Notes: generated from the letters alone by a model not told the origin. 64,000 nucleotides of DNA from Actinoplanes sp. NBRC 103695 (GCF_030269485.1 NZ_BSTL01000039.1:1-64000), one strand, 5' to 3'; positions 25,326 through 34,465 are shown, counted from the stretch's first letter. Made by a program: numbers and translations.

Positions 25326-25880
25326 ATGAGCGCAGAGACCGTGGGGCGGAACATGCCCGCCTTCGTCACGCTCGACGATCTTGCTGTGCTGAATGAGACA
25401 GATGAGCACGGCCACCGCTATGAAACCGGTCCTGAGGGAGTCCTTACCGTCGTGCCCCCGCCCGACAGCGGTCACGCCAAAATCGCCACCCGCCTCATGG
25501 CCTGGCTCTTGACCGCGTTCGCGGTGGAGCAGGTGCTGCAGGCGGCCGGAATCCGGATTGACGGGCCGCAAGGCGTCGGAGGCCGGATCCCGGACCTCAC
25601 GGTGTGGGCGCGCGAACCGGCGGATTCGGTGTGGCTGCCGGTGGACGACCTCCTTCTGGTGATCGAGATCATCTCGCCGGGATCTGAAGCAGTCGACCGC
25701 GTGATCAAGCTCGAGGAGTATGCGGCGGCGGGGATCCCTCAGTACTGGACCGTCGCCAGGGACGAACCGCAAACCGTCACCCTGCACGTCCTCGTCGGAG
25801 ACACCTACGACGAGGCGGCCAAGATGCCTCTGGCGTGGCTGCTGAACACCAAGCCCGAGGACCATCACATCGTCAGGTGA
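25326..25880 (+). CDS. Uma2-family (DUF820) putative restriction-endonuclease-fold protein
   Basis: 184-residue single-domain protein of the Uma2 family, which has a PD-(D/E)XK nuclease-like fold. Motif residues are Asp90 in GGRIPDLTVW and Glu114 in LVIEIISPGS, followed by the conserved DRVIKLEEYAAAGIPQYWTV block. N-terminus ATG 25326 (another in-frame ATG at 25317). These proteins are scattered in multicellular bacteria, often in many copies, and their biological role is not established. Stands alone, 17 bp after the giant membrane-protein gene. Confidence 0.9.
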   Translation: MSAETVGRNMPAFVTLDDLAVLNETDEHGHRYETGPEGVLTVVPPPDSGHAKIATRLMAWLLTAFAVEQVLQAAGIRIDGPQGVGGRIPDLTVWAREPADSVWLPVDDLLLVIEIISPGSEAVDRVIKLEEYAAAGIPQYWTVARDEPQTVTLHVLVGDTYDEAAKMPLAWLLNTKPEDHHIVR

Positions 25881-25942
25881 CCCGTGGGCTTCGCCGCGGT
25901 GGAAGTCGTTGACTCCGGCGGGCGGATGCCGATCTTTCGGGC

Positions 25943-28288
25943 GTGAGCCGGGTCCGCGGGTCGTGGCGCAGCACCTGGAAGGTGCTGCGGGATCCCGGCG
26001 TGTCCGGGACTCTGGGCTTCGCGGTGGTGGCGGGACTGGTGCCGCTGCTGGGGCTCGGGGACAGCGTCTTCAAGTTGCGGTTCATCTGGGGCGTACAGCT
26101 GCCCCTTGATGTTCTGCTCGGGTGGTTCTGCCTGCGGGCGGCGCGGGTGCCCGGTGTCGACCGGATCGTCCGGAGCTACATGCTCACGATCGCCGGGACC
26201 TCCGTCGCCTTTCTGATCGGGGACGGCTACCAGTTCGTCCGGTCGGTCGGGTGGCCGGTGGTGGCGGAGATCAACGGCGGTGTGGTGCCGACCGTGATGT
26301 ACGTCGCCGGGCTGTTGCTGGTGATCTGGCGGATGCTCAGCCACAAGTCGCCGGGCGGCTCGCAGGGCGAACGGCTGCGCTTCCATCTGGACGCGATCAC
26401 CGTGCTGCTCGGCGGTGGCGTGCTGGCCTGGTGTTTCAGCCTCAACCCGCGCAGCGTCACGGGCCTGGAGCTGATCAGCACGCTGGTCGCGGCGAGTGTG
26501 CTGCTGCTGGCCGCGTTCGCCGCGGTGAAGATGGTGCTCAGCGGGACCGCGCCGATGACCAAGGGCGGCTCGATCCCGATGATCCTGGCCGCGGGGCTGC
26601 TGGCGCTCACCACCACCCTGCCGATCCTGGGCGACGACGGGGTCGTTCATCCGGTGCTGATGGCGCTACGGATCATGGCCGCGGCGCTGTTCGCGGTCGG
26701 GCCCCGGGTGCAGGAGCTGCAGACCCGGGTCGATCCGAACTTCCGCCGCGAGCGGCAGCGCCGGCCGTACAACCTGCTGCCCTATCTGGCCGTGGCCGCG
26801 ACCTTCGCCACGTTCCTCGTGGTGATGCCGAGCGACCTCGACTACCGGGCCTGGGGCGGGGTGGTCGGCGTGGTCGCGGTGACGGCGGTGGTCGTGGGCC
26901 GGCAGCTGCTGGCCTTCGTGGACAACTTCGACCTGATCAACCGGCTGGACGCGACGCTGCTGGAACTGCGCGGGCATCAGGCGTTGCTGCACGAGCAGGC
27001 CACCCATGACGGGCTGACCCGGCTGGTCAACCGGAACGCCTTCGGCGAGGCGGTGGCCGCCGAGCTGGCCGATCCGGCCGCGGTGGCGCGGGGGCTGGCG
27101 GTGCTGCTGATCGACCTGGACGACTTCAAGACGGTGAACGACACGCTCGGGCACGGCGTCGGGGACGGACTGCTGACCACGGTCGCGGACCGGCTGCGCA
27201 ACGCGGTCCGGGCGAACGATCTGGTGTGCCGGCTGGGCGGCGACGAGTTCGCGGTGCTGCTGCGCGGGGTGAGCGCGCCGGAGGCGGCGGCGAGGGCCAC
27301 CCGGATCCTCGCCGACCTGGTGCAGCCGGCCCGGGTCGACGGGCACATGCTGGCGGTGAAGGCGAGCATCGGCGTGGCCCCGGCCGTGCCCGGCGACGAC
27401 CCGGAAGGCTTGCTGCGCAACGCGGACATCGCGATGTACGCGGCCAAGGACGCCGGCAAGGGCGGCATCCAGCAGTACGCCCCGGACATGGGCGCCCGCA
27501 TCATCCAGACCGCCGAACTCGGCACCCGGCTGCGCGAGGCGGTCGGCACGCCCGAGTTCAGCCTGGTCTACCAGCCGGTGGTGGAGATGGTCACGGGCAC
27601 GGTGATCGGCGCCGAGGCCCTGATCCGCTGGCAACCGCCCGGCCGCCCGGAGATCCCGCCGGCCGATTTCATTCCGACGGCGGAGAGTACGGGCGAGATC
27701 GTCCGCCTCGGCCGGTGGATCCTGCGGGAGGCGTGCCGGCAACTGGCCGCGTGGCGACGGGACCACCTGGACGCCCGGGATCTGACGATGGCGGTGAACG
27801 TGGCCGGCCGCCAGCTCCAGGCGCCCGGCTTCGTGGAGGAGGTGGCGGATCTGCTGGCCGAGTACGACATCCCGCCGGACCGCCTGGTCATCGAGATCAC
27901 CGAGACGGCGATGCTGGACGAGCCGATGGTGCTGGCCGCCCTGCACGGCCTGCGCGGGCTGGGGCTGGACCTGGCCCTGGACGACTTCGGCACCGCGGCG
28001 TCGTCGCTGGGCCTGCTGCTGACCTGCCCGATGTCGGCGTTGAAGCTGGACCGGTCGTTCGTCGAGCGGCTGGGCATCGACTCCCGGCCGACCGCGGTGG
28101 CGACCGCGGTCAGTCAGATCGCCCGGGCCCTCGACCTGTCGACGGTGGCCGAGGGCGTGGAGTCGCCGGAGCAGGCGGAGATGTTGCGCGAGCTGGGGTA
28201 CAGCCGCGCGCAGGGTTTCCTCTACTCGCCGCCGCTGGAGCCGGGCGAGTTCGCGGCCGGCTGGAGGGTCTCCTCGACGGTCAGCTGA
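25943..28288 (+). CDS. Membrane GGDEF-EAL protein (cyclic-di-GMP synthase/phosphodiesterase)
   Basis: 781-residue signalling protein. The first 330 residues carry about nine hydrophobic helices (an uncharacterised membrane sensor). A GGDEF domain follows with intact GGDEF (about residue 432) and an inhibitory RxxD site (RAND) exactly five residues before it. The EAL domain has EAL at 558, ITETAMLD, LDDFGTA and KLDRSF, so both domains look catalytically competent. GTG start at 25943 without a clear ribosome-binding site. Its end overlaps the convergent acylase gene by 67 bp. Control of morphology or polysaccharide output is plausible from family knowledge. Confidence 0.93.
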   Translation: MSRVRGSWRSTWKVLRDPGVSGTLGFAVVAGLVPLLGLGDSVFKLRFIWGVQLPLDVLLGWFCLRAARVPGVDRIVRSYMLTIAGTSVAFLIGDGYQFVRSVGWPVVAEINGGVVPTVMYVAGLLLVIWRMLSHKSPGGSQGERLRFHLDAITVLLGGGVLAWCFSLNPRSVTGLELISTLVAASVLLLAAFAAVKMVLSGTAPMTKGGSIPMILAAGLLALTTTLPILGDDGVVHPVLMALRIMAAALFAVGPRVQELQTRVDPNFRRERQRRPYNLLPYLAVAATFATFLVVMPSDLDYRAWGGVVGVVAVTAVVVGRQLLAFVDNFDLINRLDATLLELRGHQALLHEQATHDGLTRLVNRNAFGEAVAAELADPAAVARGLAVLLIDLDDFKTVNDTLGHGVGDGLLTTVADRLRNAVRANDLVCRLGGDEFAVLLRGVSAPEAAARATRILADLVQPARVDGHMLAVKASIGVAPAVPGDDPEGLLRNADIAMYAAKDAGKGGIQQYAPDMGARIIQTAELGTRLREAVGTPEFSLVYQPVVEMVTGTVIGAEALIRWQPPGRPEIPPADFIPTAESTGEIVRLGRWILREACRQLAAWRRDHLDARDLTMAVNVAGRQLQAPGFVEEVADLLAEYDIPPDRLVIEITETAMLDEPMVLAALHGLRGLGLDLALDDFGTAASSLGLLLTCPMSALKLDRSFVERLGIDSRPTAVATAVSQIARALDLSTVAEGVESPEQAEMLRELGYSRAQGFLYSPPLEPGEFAAGWRVSSTVS

Positions 28289-30165
28289 GCGGGGAACACG
28301 GGCACCAGGTCACCCGCGACCCACAGCGGCAGCTGGTCCGCGAAGTGCGGATCGTCCGGACGCCCCGATGCGCCGAACGGCACCACCCACCGAGACTCCG
28401 ACTTGTCCGTCAGCTCCCACACGTAACGAGCGACGGACCCCTTCCAGCAGGCATCGGTCACGCCGACGACGCTGGAGGTGGACCGGACGCAGTCGTTGTC
28501 GCCGGGCAGCTCGACCACGGATCGCAGAGCGGTCTCGGGGACGACCACGACCGGGGCCAGGACGTGCGACGAACCCCACGTGGGCCCCGGTGTCACCACG
28601 TCGAGCGCCGCGCGCGCGATGTCGGGGGTGATCAGCGACGGCAGCGCCCGGCCGAGACGCTGGCGCGGGTCCAGCCACGGCGCGAAGAGCGGGTCGTACC
28701 CGGTCTCGGTGAACAGTTCCGGGAGGGACGAGGCGAGCAGCTCGACGGCCGCGTGCCGCCACGCCGCGAAGAGCCCGGCGTCGACCGACGACGGCTCCAT
28801 GCGGCGATCCCAGGCGAGCAGCCGCGCCGCGAGCGGGTGGTCGGAGATCAGAGAGAGGACCTCGAACAGGTCCGGCGCGGCGAGCACGTCGGTGTGGATG
28901 GAAGCGGGAGGCGTGTCGGCCAGCAGGAGGGCGGCGATCCGGTTGGCGCGGGCCGGTAGCGCGAAGTCGTTGCCCAGCTCGGCGGTGTCGTCGGGGCGGG
29001 AATCGTTGGCGTTGACGACCACCTCGCGGACCGAGCGGGGGAGCGGGGCGTACCCCTGCCATTCGTACCGCGGCTCCCAGGCCGGCACCGGCACCTGTCG
29101 CACCCGGTCGTCACGCAGAGGCACCTTGCCGGCGACCAGGCTGACGAGGGTGCCGCTGCTGTCCATCGCGACGACCGAGTTGACCGGCTCCACCCAGCAC
29201 GCCACCGCGTTCACGACGTCGTCGACGGTCTTGGCCCTGAGCAGCGGCAACAGCGCCCCGAAGCCGAGCTCGAACTCGACCCGGGCGGGCACCCGCAGGG
29301 CGAGGTCGCGGTCGATGATCGGACCGCGGGGCGTCTCGATCACTTCGACCTCGACGGCCGGGGCGTCGCGTACCGTAATCGTCTCGACGTGCCGTGACAC
29401 TTGCTCCCACCCGGACGCACCGCGGGCCTGGACGGAGTCGCCGGAGCGGCGCAGTTCCTCCTGGTAGAGGTCCTGGTAGTCGGCCATCGCGTTGGTGATC
29501 GCCCAGGCCACCGACCCGGCGTGGCCGAAGTGCGGTACGCCCGGCACGCCGGGGAAGGCGAACCCGGCCACGTCGAACTCGGGGCACGTGAGGTGGACCT
29601 GCTGGTAGACGCCGGGCAGCTCGAGGATCCGGTGCGGGTCGCCGGCGATGTACTCACCGGCCACCGCCCACGCGTTGCTGCCCGACAACGGATCGGCCGG
29701 GGTCTTCAGAACCCCGACGGCCGATGCGACGTGCGCCCGCCACATCTTGCTGGGGAACGTGCCGAAGAGGATGTGCTGCACCAGGAAGATGCCGAGCGGC
29801 GTCCACGGGTGCCAGGGCTCCGGCCGTACGTCGTGGGCCACGAACTCGGGAGCGTCGGCATCCGCCAGCGAGCTGTTCACGCCGTCGACATACGCCTGGA
29901 CCCAGGAGCGCGTCGGGGCGTCCAGCTTCGCGAAGGACTGCCGGGCGGTGTCGTCGAGGCGTACGCGCCGGGCGAAGCGATCCCACCCCACCTCGGCCGC
30001 GCCGATCCACTCGGCCAGCCGCCCCTCGGAGCGTCGCCGCTCCACCTCGATCTGCCACGCGCGGTCGCGTGCGGCGGCGCGGCCTTGAAGGAATGCCAGG
30101 TCCGACACGGAATCCGCCACGAGGTGTGGGATTCCCCATTCGTCGCGATAGATGGCGCTCGTCAT
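28222..30165 (-). CDS. Penicillin-acylase-family N-terminal nucleophile hydrolase
   Basis: Amidohydrolase of 647 residues, self-processing at Gly162-Ser163 (PLSGSNAWAVAG), where Ser163 becomes the nucleophile of the beta chain. Alpha chain motifs: YRDEWGIPHL, FLQGRAAARDRAWQ. Beta chain: HLTCPEFDVAGFAFPGVPGVPHFGHAGSVAWAITN and DLYQEEL. ATG 30165 chosen because AGAGAGGA precedes it. No signal peptide, unlike most characterised secreted acylases, so a cytosolic location is suggested. Substrates in the family include beta-lactams, acyl-homoserine lactones and lipopeptides. Divergent from the pgs operon, with 204 bp between. Confidence 0.87.
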   Translation of the reverse strand: MTSAIYRDEWGIPHLVADSVSDLAFLQGRAAARDRAWQIEVERRRSEGRLAEWIGAAEVGWDRFARRVRLDDTARQSFAKLDAPTRSWVQAYVDGVNSSLADADAPEFVAHDVRPEPWHPWTPLGIFLVQHILFGTFPSKMWRAHVASAVGVLKTPADPLSGSNAWAVAGEYIAGDPHRILELPGVYQQVHLTCPEFDVAGFAFPGVPGVPHFGHAGSVAWAITNAMADYQDLYQEELRRSGDSVQARGASGWEQVSRHVETITVRDAPAVEVEVIETPRGPIIDRDLALRVPARVEFELGFGALLPLLRAKTVDDVVNAVACWVEPVNSVVAMDSSGTLVSLVAGKVPLRDDRVRQVPVPAWEPRYEWQGYAPLPRSVREVVVNANDSRPDDTAELGNDFALPARANRIAALLLADTPPASIHTDVLAAPDLFEVLSLISDHPLAARLLAWDRRMEPSSVDAGLFAAWRHAAVELLASSLPELFTETGYDPLFAPWLDPRQRLGRALPSLITPDIARAALDVVTPGPTWGSSHVLAPVVVVPETALRSVVELPGDNDCVRSTSSVVGVTDACWKGSVARYVWELTDKSESRWVVPFGASGRPDDPHFADQLPLWVAGDLVPVFPAQLTVEETLQPAANSPGSSGGE

Positions 30166-30369
30166 GATCCTCTCTATCACCGCCTGCGTGTCGACGGCAA
30201 CGAGCCCCAACATCCCTCATTTGGGGTAGTACACACGGGTTTGCCTTGAATGCTATTAGTTGATGCCGCTATCGCTGGTTTTCAACATACTTACACCTGC
30301 TGATGTGCGGGCAGTCATCGTCTTAACGATGCGGCCATAGGTACGACTCGGGGAGGTTGGCGACGTCGT
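30166..30369. promoter_or_regulatory. Divergent promoter region between acylase and pgs operon
   Basis: 204 bp separating two divergent starts, AT-richer than flanking coding DNA around 30240-30330 (e.g. TTGAATGCTATTAGTTGATG). Promoters for both directions must lie here. No clean -35/-10 pair or operator palindrome could be fixed by eye. Confidence 0.4.
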
Positions 30370-31644
30370 ATGTCCCTCATCCTGACAGGGGTCTTCGCGG
30401 TCGGGTTGACGTCGATCTGTGGTTACCTCGGCTCCGAGCGGCGCCGCCACAACCGCAATCTCAACTCGATCGGGACTCGCGTCCTGGTCAACGGCATCCG
30501 CGGGAAGTCGTCCACCACCCGCCTGGTCGCCGCCGGGCTCCGGGCCGACCCGACCTATGTGGTCGCCGCGAAGACGACCGGCACCGCCGCGCGGATGATC
30601 TATCCGAACGGCCACGAGCTCCCGATCACGCGCAAACATGGCGTCGTCAACGTGATCGAGCAGGTCGGCGTGGTCGAGACCGCCGCCCGGGTGCGGGCGA
30701 CGCACCTCGTGCTGGAGTGCATGGCGGTCGACCCGGAGTTGCAGCGGCTGAACCAGGAAGTGCTGGTGCGCTCGCAGATCGGCGTCATCACCAACGTACG
30801 GATGGACCACGTCGACGAGATGGGGCCTTCGCTGCGGGACATCGCGCGGTCCCTGTCCGGCGGGATGCCCATCGGCGGCATCTGCGTGACCGCCGAGGAC
30901 CGGGTGTGGCGCACCCTGCGCCGGGAGGCCGCGGAGCGCGACTGCACACTCATCCATGCCGACCCGGAGTCGGTCTCGGACGCGGAGATGGCGCCGTTCC
31001 CGTACCTGACGTTCAAGGGCAATGTGGCCTGCGCGCTGCAGGTGGCGGAGCTGTGCGGCGTCCCTCGCGAGATCGCCCTGGCCTCCATGTATGTGGCCGA
31101 CCCCGACCCGGGCGTCCTGCGGGTCGACCTCGTCGAGCACGAGGGCGACGTCTTCCGGGCGGCCAACCTGTTCGCCGCCAACGATCCCGAGTCGACCGTC
31201 GACAACCTCGTCCTGCTGCGCGACCGCGGCCTGGTGCGTGGCCGGCTCAGCGTCGTCATCAACTGCCGGCCGGACCGGATCGAGCGCAACGGGCAGATGG
31301 GGGCGATCGTCGAGGAACTCGGCGCCGATCGCGTCTTCCTCATCGGCGCACCGACGCGTTCCGCCCTGCATACGATCCCCGCCCGCATGCGGGACCGCGT
31401 GATCGACATCGAGGGGGAGCACCACACCGGTGAGCAGCTGCGCGAGCTGATCTGCGCGAGGCTGTTCGACGACTACGACCGCGCCGCGGAGACCGTCGTC
31501 ATGGTCGGCAACATCCACGGTCGCGGCGAGGTACTGCTGAGTGCCTTCGCCCGGCAGCACGTCGTGGAGCCGCGCGTACGGCCGAAGATCATCACCCAGC
31601 GGCAGCGGTCCGGGCTTTATCTGAGCCGCAACGCCGCCCTCTAG
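30370..31644 (+). CDS. pgsB: Poly-gamma-glutamate synthase PgsB/CapB
   Basis: ATP-dependent ligase subunit of the membrane poly-gamma-glutamate polymerase; a Mur-ligase-like amide ligase. 424 residues, typical length. An N-terminal hydrophobic segment is followed by P-loop NGIRGKSSTTRLVAAGL (residues about 40-56), AAKTTGTAARMIYPNG, LVLECMAVDPELQ, ITNVRMDHVDEMG (metal/ATP contacts) and a C-terminal NCRPDRIERNGQM region, all matching CapB. ATG with GGGGAGG upstream. First gene of a four-gene operon with pgsC, an NlpC/P60 hydrolase and pgsA. Confidence 0.95.
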   Translation: MSLILTGVFAVGLTSICGYLGSERRRHNRNLNSIGTRVLVNGIRGKSSTTRLVAAGLRADPTYVVAAKTTGTAARMIYPNGHELPITRKHGVVNVIEQVGVVETAARVRATHLVLECMAVDPELQRLNQEVLVRSQIGVITNVRMDHVDEMGPSLRDIARSLSGGMPIGGICVTAEDRVWRTLRREAAERDCTLIHADPESVSDAEMAPFPYLTFKGNVACALQVAELCGVPREIALASMYVADPDPGVLRVDLVEHEGDVFRAANLFAANDPESTVDNLVLLRDRGLVRGRLSVVINCRPDRIERNGQMGAIVEELGADRVFLIGAPTRSALHTIPARMRDRVIDIEGEHHTGEQLRELICARLFDDYDRAAETVVMVGNIHGRGEVLLSAFARQHVVEPRVRPKIITQRQRSGLYLSRNAAL

Positions 31645-31654
31645 GAGGTCTCGC

Positions 31655-32146
31655 ATGCATCTCGCCGACCAGTTGGTGGCGGTCGACCTCTCGTCCGGAA
31701 CGGCGGCCGTGGTGATCGGGCTCTCGTTGATGGTGTCCGTCGCCTTCTACCTGTGGACGAACCTGTCACCGTGCGGACTCATCACGCCCTCGTACCTGGT
31801 CCTGGCCCTGGTGCAGTCGCCGTGGTCGCTGGTGGTGATCCTCGGCGGGACGACAGTGCTGTGGGGACTCGTGGTTCTGGCGACCAAGGTCATGATCCTG
31901 TACGGCAAGCGGCTCTTCGCCGTGACGATCGGGCTCGGTGTGCTCGTCCAGGTGAGCACCTTCCTGGGGCTGCATCGCCAGGCGCCGTACCTGTTCCCGG
32001 GCGACGCGCTGTCCTTCGTGGCCCCCGGGCTGATCGTCTACCAGCTCGTACGCCAGAAGAAGCCGTTGCAGACCATCGGCGTGACCGGCGCCGTGTCGGT
32101 GTTCGCCGCCTGCCTCGTCTTCGGCGCCCTGGCGCTGCCGGTCTGA
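31655..32146 (+). CDS. pgsC: Poly-gamma-glutamate biosynthesis membrane protein PgsC/CapC
   Basis: 163-residue integral membrane protein with about five hydrophobic helices, the partner of PgsB in polymer synthesis and export. GLSLMVSVAFYLWTNLSPCG and ITPSYLVLALVQSPW correspond to the conserved CapC N-terminus (GGxxVPGYLAL-like). AGGAGG 6 bases before the ATG and only 10 bp after pgsB. Length is slightly above the about 150 residues usual. Confidence 0.93.
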   Translation: MHLADQLVAVDLSSGTAAVVIGLSLMVSVAFYLWTNLSPCGLITPSYLVLALVQSPWSLVVILGGTTVLWGLVVLATKVMILYGKRLFAVTIGLGVLVQVSTFLGLHRQAPYLFPGDALSFVAPGLIVYQLVRQKKPLQTIGVTGAVSVFAACLVFGALALPV

Positions 32147-32171
32147 CATCCATCGGAAGCAGGAGACGCTC

Positions 32172-33194
32172 GTGAGGCGCTGGATACTCGTTCTCGGCGG
32201 ATCGTTGATCGTGGTGCTGGGGTCCGTCGCGGTCCTCATGGCGCCGCACGGCGACGACCAGCCGAGTTGGAGCACGCCACCCCCGGGCAGCCGTGCCGAG
32301 GCGGCCAGGAGCGGGACGCTGGCCCGGGCGTACGAGCTGCGCCGGGCCGACGATCCGCCGCGCACCATCGTCTACGACAAGGGGCAACCCGTCGCGACGT
32401 TGACCGACGGCGCCCGCACGGTGGCGTTCCACGGACCGCCGAGGACCTTCGTCGAGGCGTCCGTGTCCGCCAAGGTCGTCACGGACCAATGGGTACGGGT
32501 GGCGCCCGAACCGTGGTCACCGAAGAGGGCCAAGGATCCCGAGATGTCCGCCTGGTTCCATGCCTCGCTCGGCTCCACGGAACCCGACATCCTGCAGTTC
32601 ACCACGGAATACCTCAGGGGCGCCCCGCCGCGGCGAGACGACAAGGGCGACCTGTACGCAGGCGACGCCGGTTTCGGCATCGAACGCGGCGCCGGCGTCG
32701 ACGGCGCGGATTTCCACGAGTTCATGGGCATCCCGTGGACGTTCCCCGACGACACCACCGTCCCCGCCAACCCGCGGTGGCTCGGCAAACTCGACTGCTC
32801 CGGCTTTCTGCGGATCGTGTACGGATACCGCGGCGGCCTGCCGTTGCTGACCGGCACGACCCGTTCCACCGTCGACGGCATGCCACGCACCGCCAACGCG
32901 ATGGCCTACTACGCCCGCTCGGCCGTCGTCGCGGCCGGCTCCAGCCCCGAGCGGGCCCCCCGCGACCTCGGCGACATCCAGCCCGGGGACCTCGTCTTCT
33001 TCGCCATGCGCGACGACCCGGCCAAGGTCAGCCACTCCGGCATCTTCCTCGGCGTCGACGTCACCGGGCACCCCCGCTTCGTATCCTCCCGCGGCGTCAC
33101 CCGGGGCCCGTCGTTCGGCGACACCGCGAACTCCAGCTCGACCCTCGACGACTCCGCCTTCTCCGCGGCGCTGCGCCGGGTCATCCGGCTGTGA
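32172..33194 (+). CDS. Exported NlpC/P60-family hydrolase of the pgs operon
   Basis: 340-residue protein with an N-terminal membrane anchor or signal (RRWILVLGGSLIVVLGSVAVLMA). A poorly conserved middle follows, then a C-terminal NlpC/P60 domain: catalytic Cys209 in LGKLDCSGFLRIVYG, PGDLVFFAM, His288 in VSHSGIFLG, and a third polar residue in GHPRFVSS. Known NlpC/P60 enzymes cut gamma-D-glutamyl bonds in peptidoglycan, and PgdS cuts poly-gamma-glutamate. Position between pgsC and pgsA makes a gamma-PGA trimming or release role the best inference. GTG start. Its last 4 bp (GTGA) overlap the pgsA start. Confidence 0.9.
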   Translation: MRRWILVLGGSLIVVLGSVAVLMAPHGDDQPSWSTPPPGSRAEAARSGTLARAYELRRADDPPRTIVYDKGQPVATLTDGARTVAFHGPPRTFVEASVSAKVVTDQWVRVAPEPWSPKRAKDPEMSAWFHASLGSTEPDILQFTTEYLRGAPPRRDDKGDLYAGDAGFGIERGAGVDGADFHEFMGIPWTFPDDTTVPANPRWLGKLDCSGFLRIVYGYRGGLPLLTGTTRSTVDGMPRTANAMAYYARSAVVAAGSSPERAPRDLGDIQPGDLVFFAMRDDPAKVSHSGIFLGVDVTGHPRFVSSRGVTRGPSFGDTANSSSTLDDSAFSAALRRVIRL

Positions 33195-34381
33195 TTCTCA
33201 GCCCGAAGCACCGCCGCATCGCCATGACCGCGCCCGTGATCATGCTCGGCCTGGTGCTGCTCGCCAATCCCGCGGGCATCCTGCGCAGGCTGGGCGCCAC
33301 CGATCCGACCGTCGCCGCCGCACCGCCGGTCGGCAACCAGATCACGATCCTCGGCTCGGGCGACATCCTGGTCCACCCGCCGACCTGGGCCCAGGCCCGC
33401 GCCGACGCCGCGAAGGCGGGCCGGGCCGGCTATTACTTCGACCCGGTGTTCCACCAGATCAAGGGTCCGGTGACCGCTGCGGACCTGGCCCTCTGCCACA
33501 TGGAGATCCCGCTGTCGGACCAGTCGCCACCGATGGACTTCCCCGCCTTCCGCGCACCGGCGGAGATGGCCGGCACCATCGAACGAACGGGATGGGACGG
33601 CTGCTCGACGGCCAGCAACCACTCCTTCGACCAGGGCGAGGAGGGCCTCCGCTCCACCATCGCCATCTTCGACCGCACCGGACTCGGCCATACCGGTACG
33701 TACACCAGCGAGGCGGCCAGCAAGATCCCGAAGATCTACGTCGTCAACGGGGTCAAGGTCGCCCACCTGTCGTTCGCGACCATGTTCAACGAGCGGCGCG
33801 GCCACTTCCGGCCCCAACGCAAACCCTGGCTGGCCAACCGGATCGACGACCCGGGCTCGGTAGCCGCCGCGGCCCGCGCCGCCAAACAGGCCGGCGCCGA
33901 CCTGGTCGTCCTGTCACCCCACTGGGGCACCGAACGCGCCCGCGAACCCGGCCCCGAACAGCTCGCCCTAGCCCGCGAGTGGACCGCCAACCCCGACATC
34001 GACCTCGTCCTGGGCGGCCACAGCCACTCCGTGCAACCCGTCGAGATGATCAACGGAAAATGGGTCGTCTACAGCATGGGCAACGCCCTGGCCAGGCACG
34101 ACTTCGCGACCGACACCAACCGCGAAGGCATCATCCCGCGATTCACGTTCACCCGGGGCCCCGACGGACGCTGGCGCGCCACCCAGGCGTCGGTCATCCC
34201 GATCTGGCAGGCGATGCGGCCGCGCATCGAGGTCGTGAACCTGCCCGCGGCGCTCACCCGGCTCCCGCGCCTCGACGGCCGCCGCGCCGTCTACGGACGG
34301 GCCTACGACCGGATCCAGGAGCGTGTGTTCGCCAACGACGCGGCACGTCACGGCCTCGTGGTGGTCGCGCCCCTGGGGTGA
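33191..34381 (+). CDS. pgsA: Poly-gamma-glutamate synthesis protein PgsA/CapA
   Basis: 396-residue CapA-family protein with a metallophosphatase-like fold, required for gamma-PGA synthesis and export. N-terminal membrane segment (APVIMLGLVLLANPAG), then motifs ILGSGDILVHPP, STASNHSFDQGEEGL, VVLSPHWGTE and VLGGHSHSVQPVE, which correspond to metal-binding positions. GTG start at 33191 overlaps the hydrolase stop. Completes the minimal pgsBCA set; no short PgsE-type gene is seen. Confidence 0.94.
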   Translation: MILSPKHRRIAMTAPVIMLGLVLLANPAGILRRLGATDPTVAAAPPVGNQITILGSGDILVHPPTWAQARADAAKAGRAGYYFDPVFHQIKGPVTAADLALCHMEIPLSDQSPPMDFPAFRAPAEMAGTIERTGWDGCSTASNHSFDQGEEGLRSTIAIFDRTGLGHTGTYTSEAASKIPKIYVVNGVKVAHLSFATMFNERRGHFRPQRKPWLANRIDDPGSVAAAARAAKQAGADLVVLSPHWGTERAREPGPEQLALAREWTANPDIDLVLGGHSHSVQPVEMINGKWVVYSMGNALARHDFATDTNREGIIPRFTFTRGPDGRWRATQASVIPIWQAMRPRIEVVNLPAALTRLPRLDGRRAVYGRAYDRIQERVFANDAARHGLVVVAPLG

Positions 34382-34465
34382 CTTCGTCAGGGTGCGTACG
34401 CGCTTCGTCAGGGTGCGTACGTGCTTCGTCAGGGTGCGTACGCGCTTCGTCAGGGTGCGTACGCG
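34382..34465. repeat. Four tandem 21-bp units spanning a stop codon
   Basis: CTTCGTCAGGGTGCGTACGCG is repeated four times without spacer (34382-34402, 34403-34423, 34424-34444, 34445-34465) with a single variant base. The last unit holds the final codons and TGA (complement of TCA 34450-34452) of the minus-strand PQQ-repeat protein; the other three copy this gene end into the space before the pgsA stop. Confidence 0.95.

Noticed and set aside
21516..25880. Very long (over 1400 codons) Arg/Gly-rich frame overlapping the giant membrane protein and running into the Uma2 gene
   Set aside because: High-GC alternative-frame artefact; composition is Arg/Gly/Pro with no hydrophobic pattern. Only its last 184 codons (Uma2) are real.
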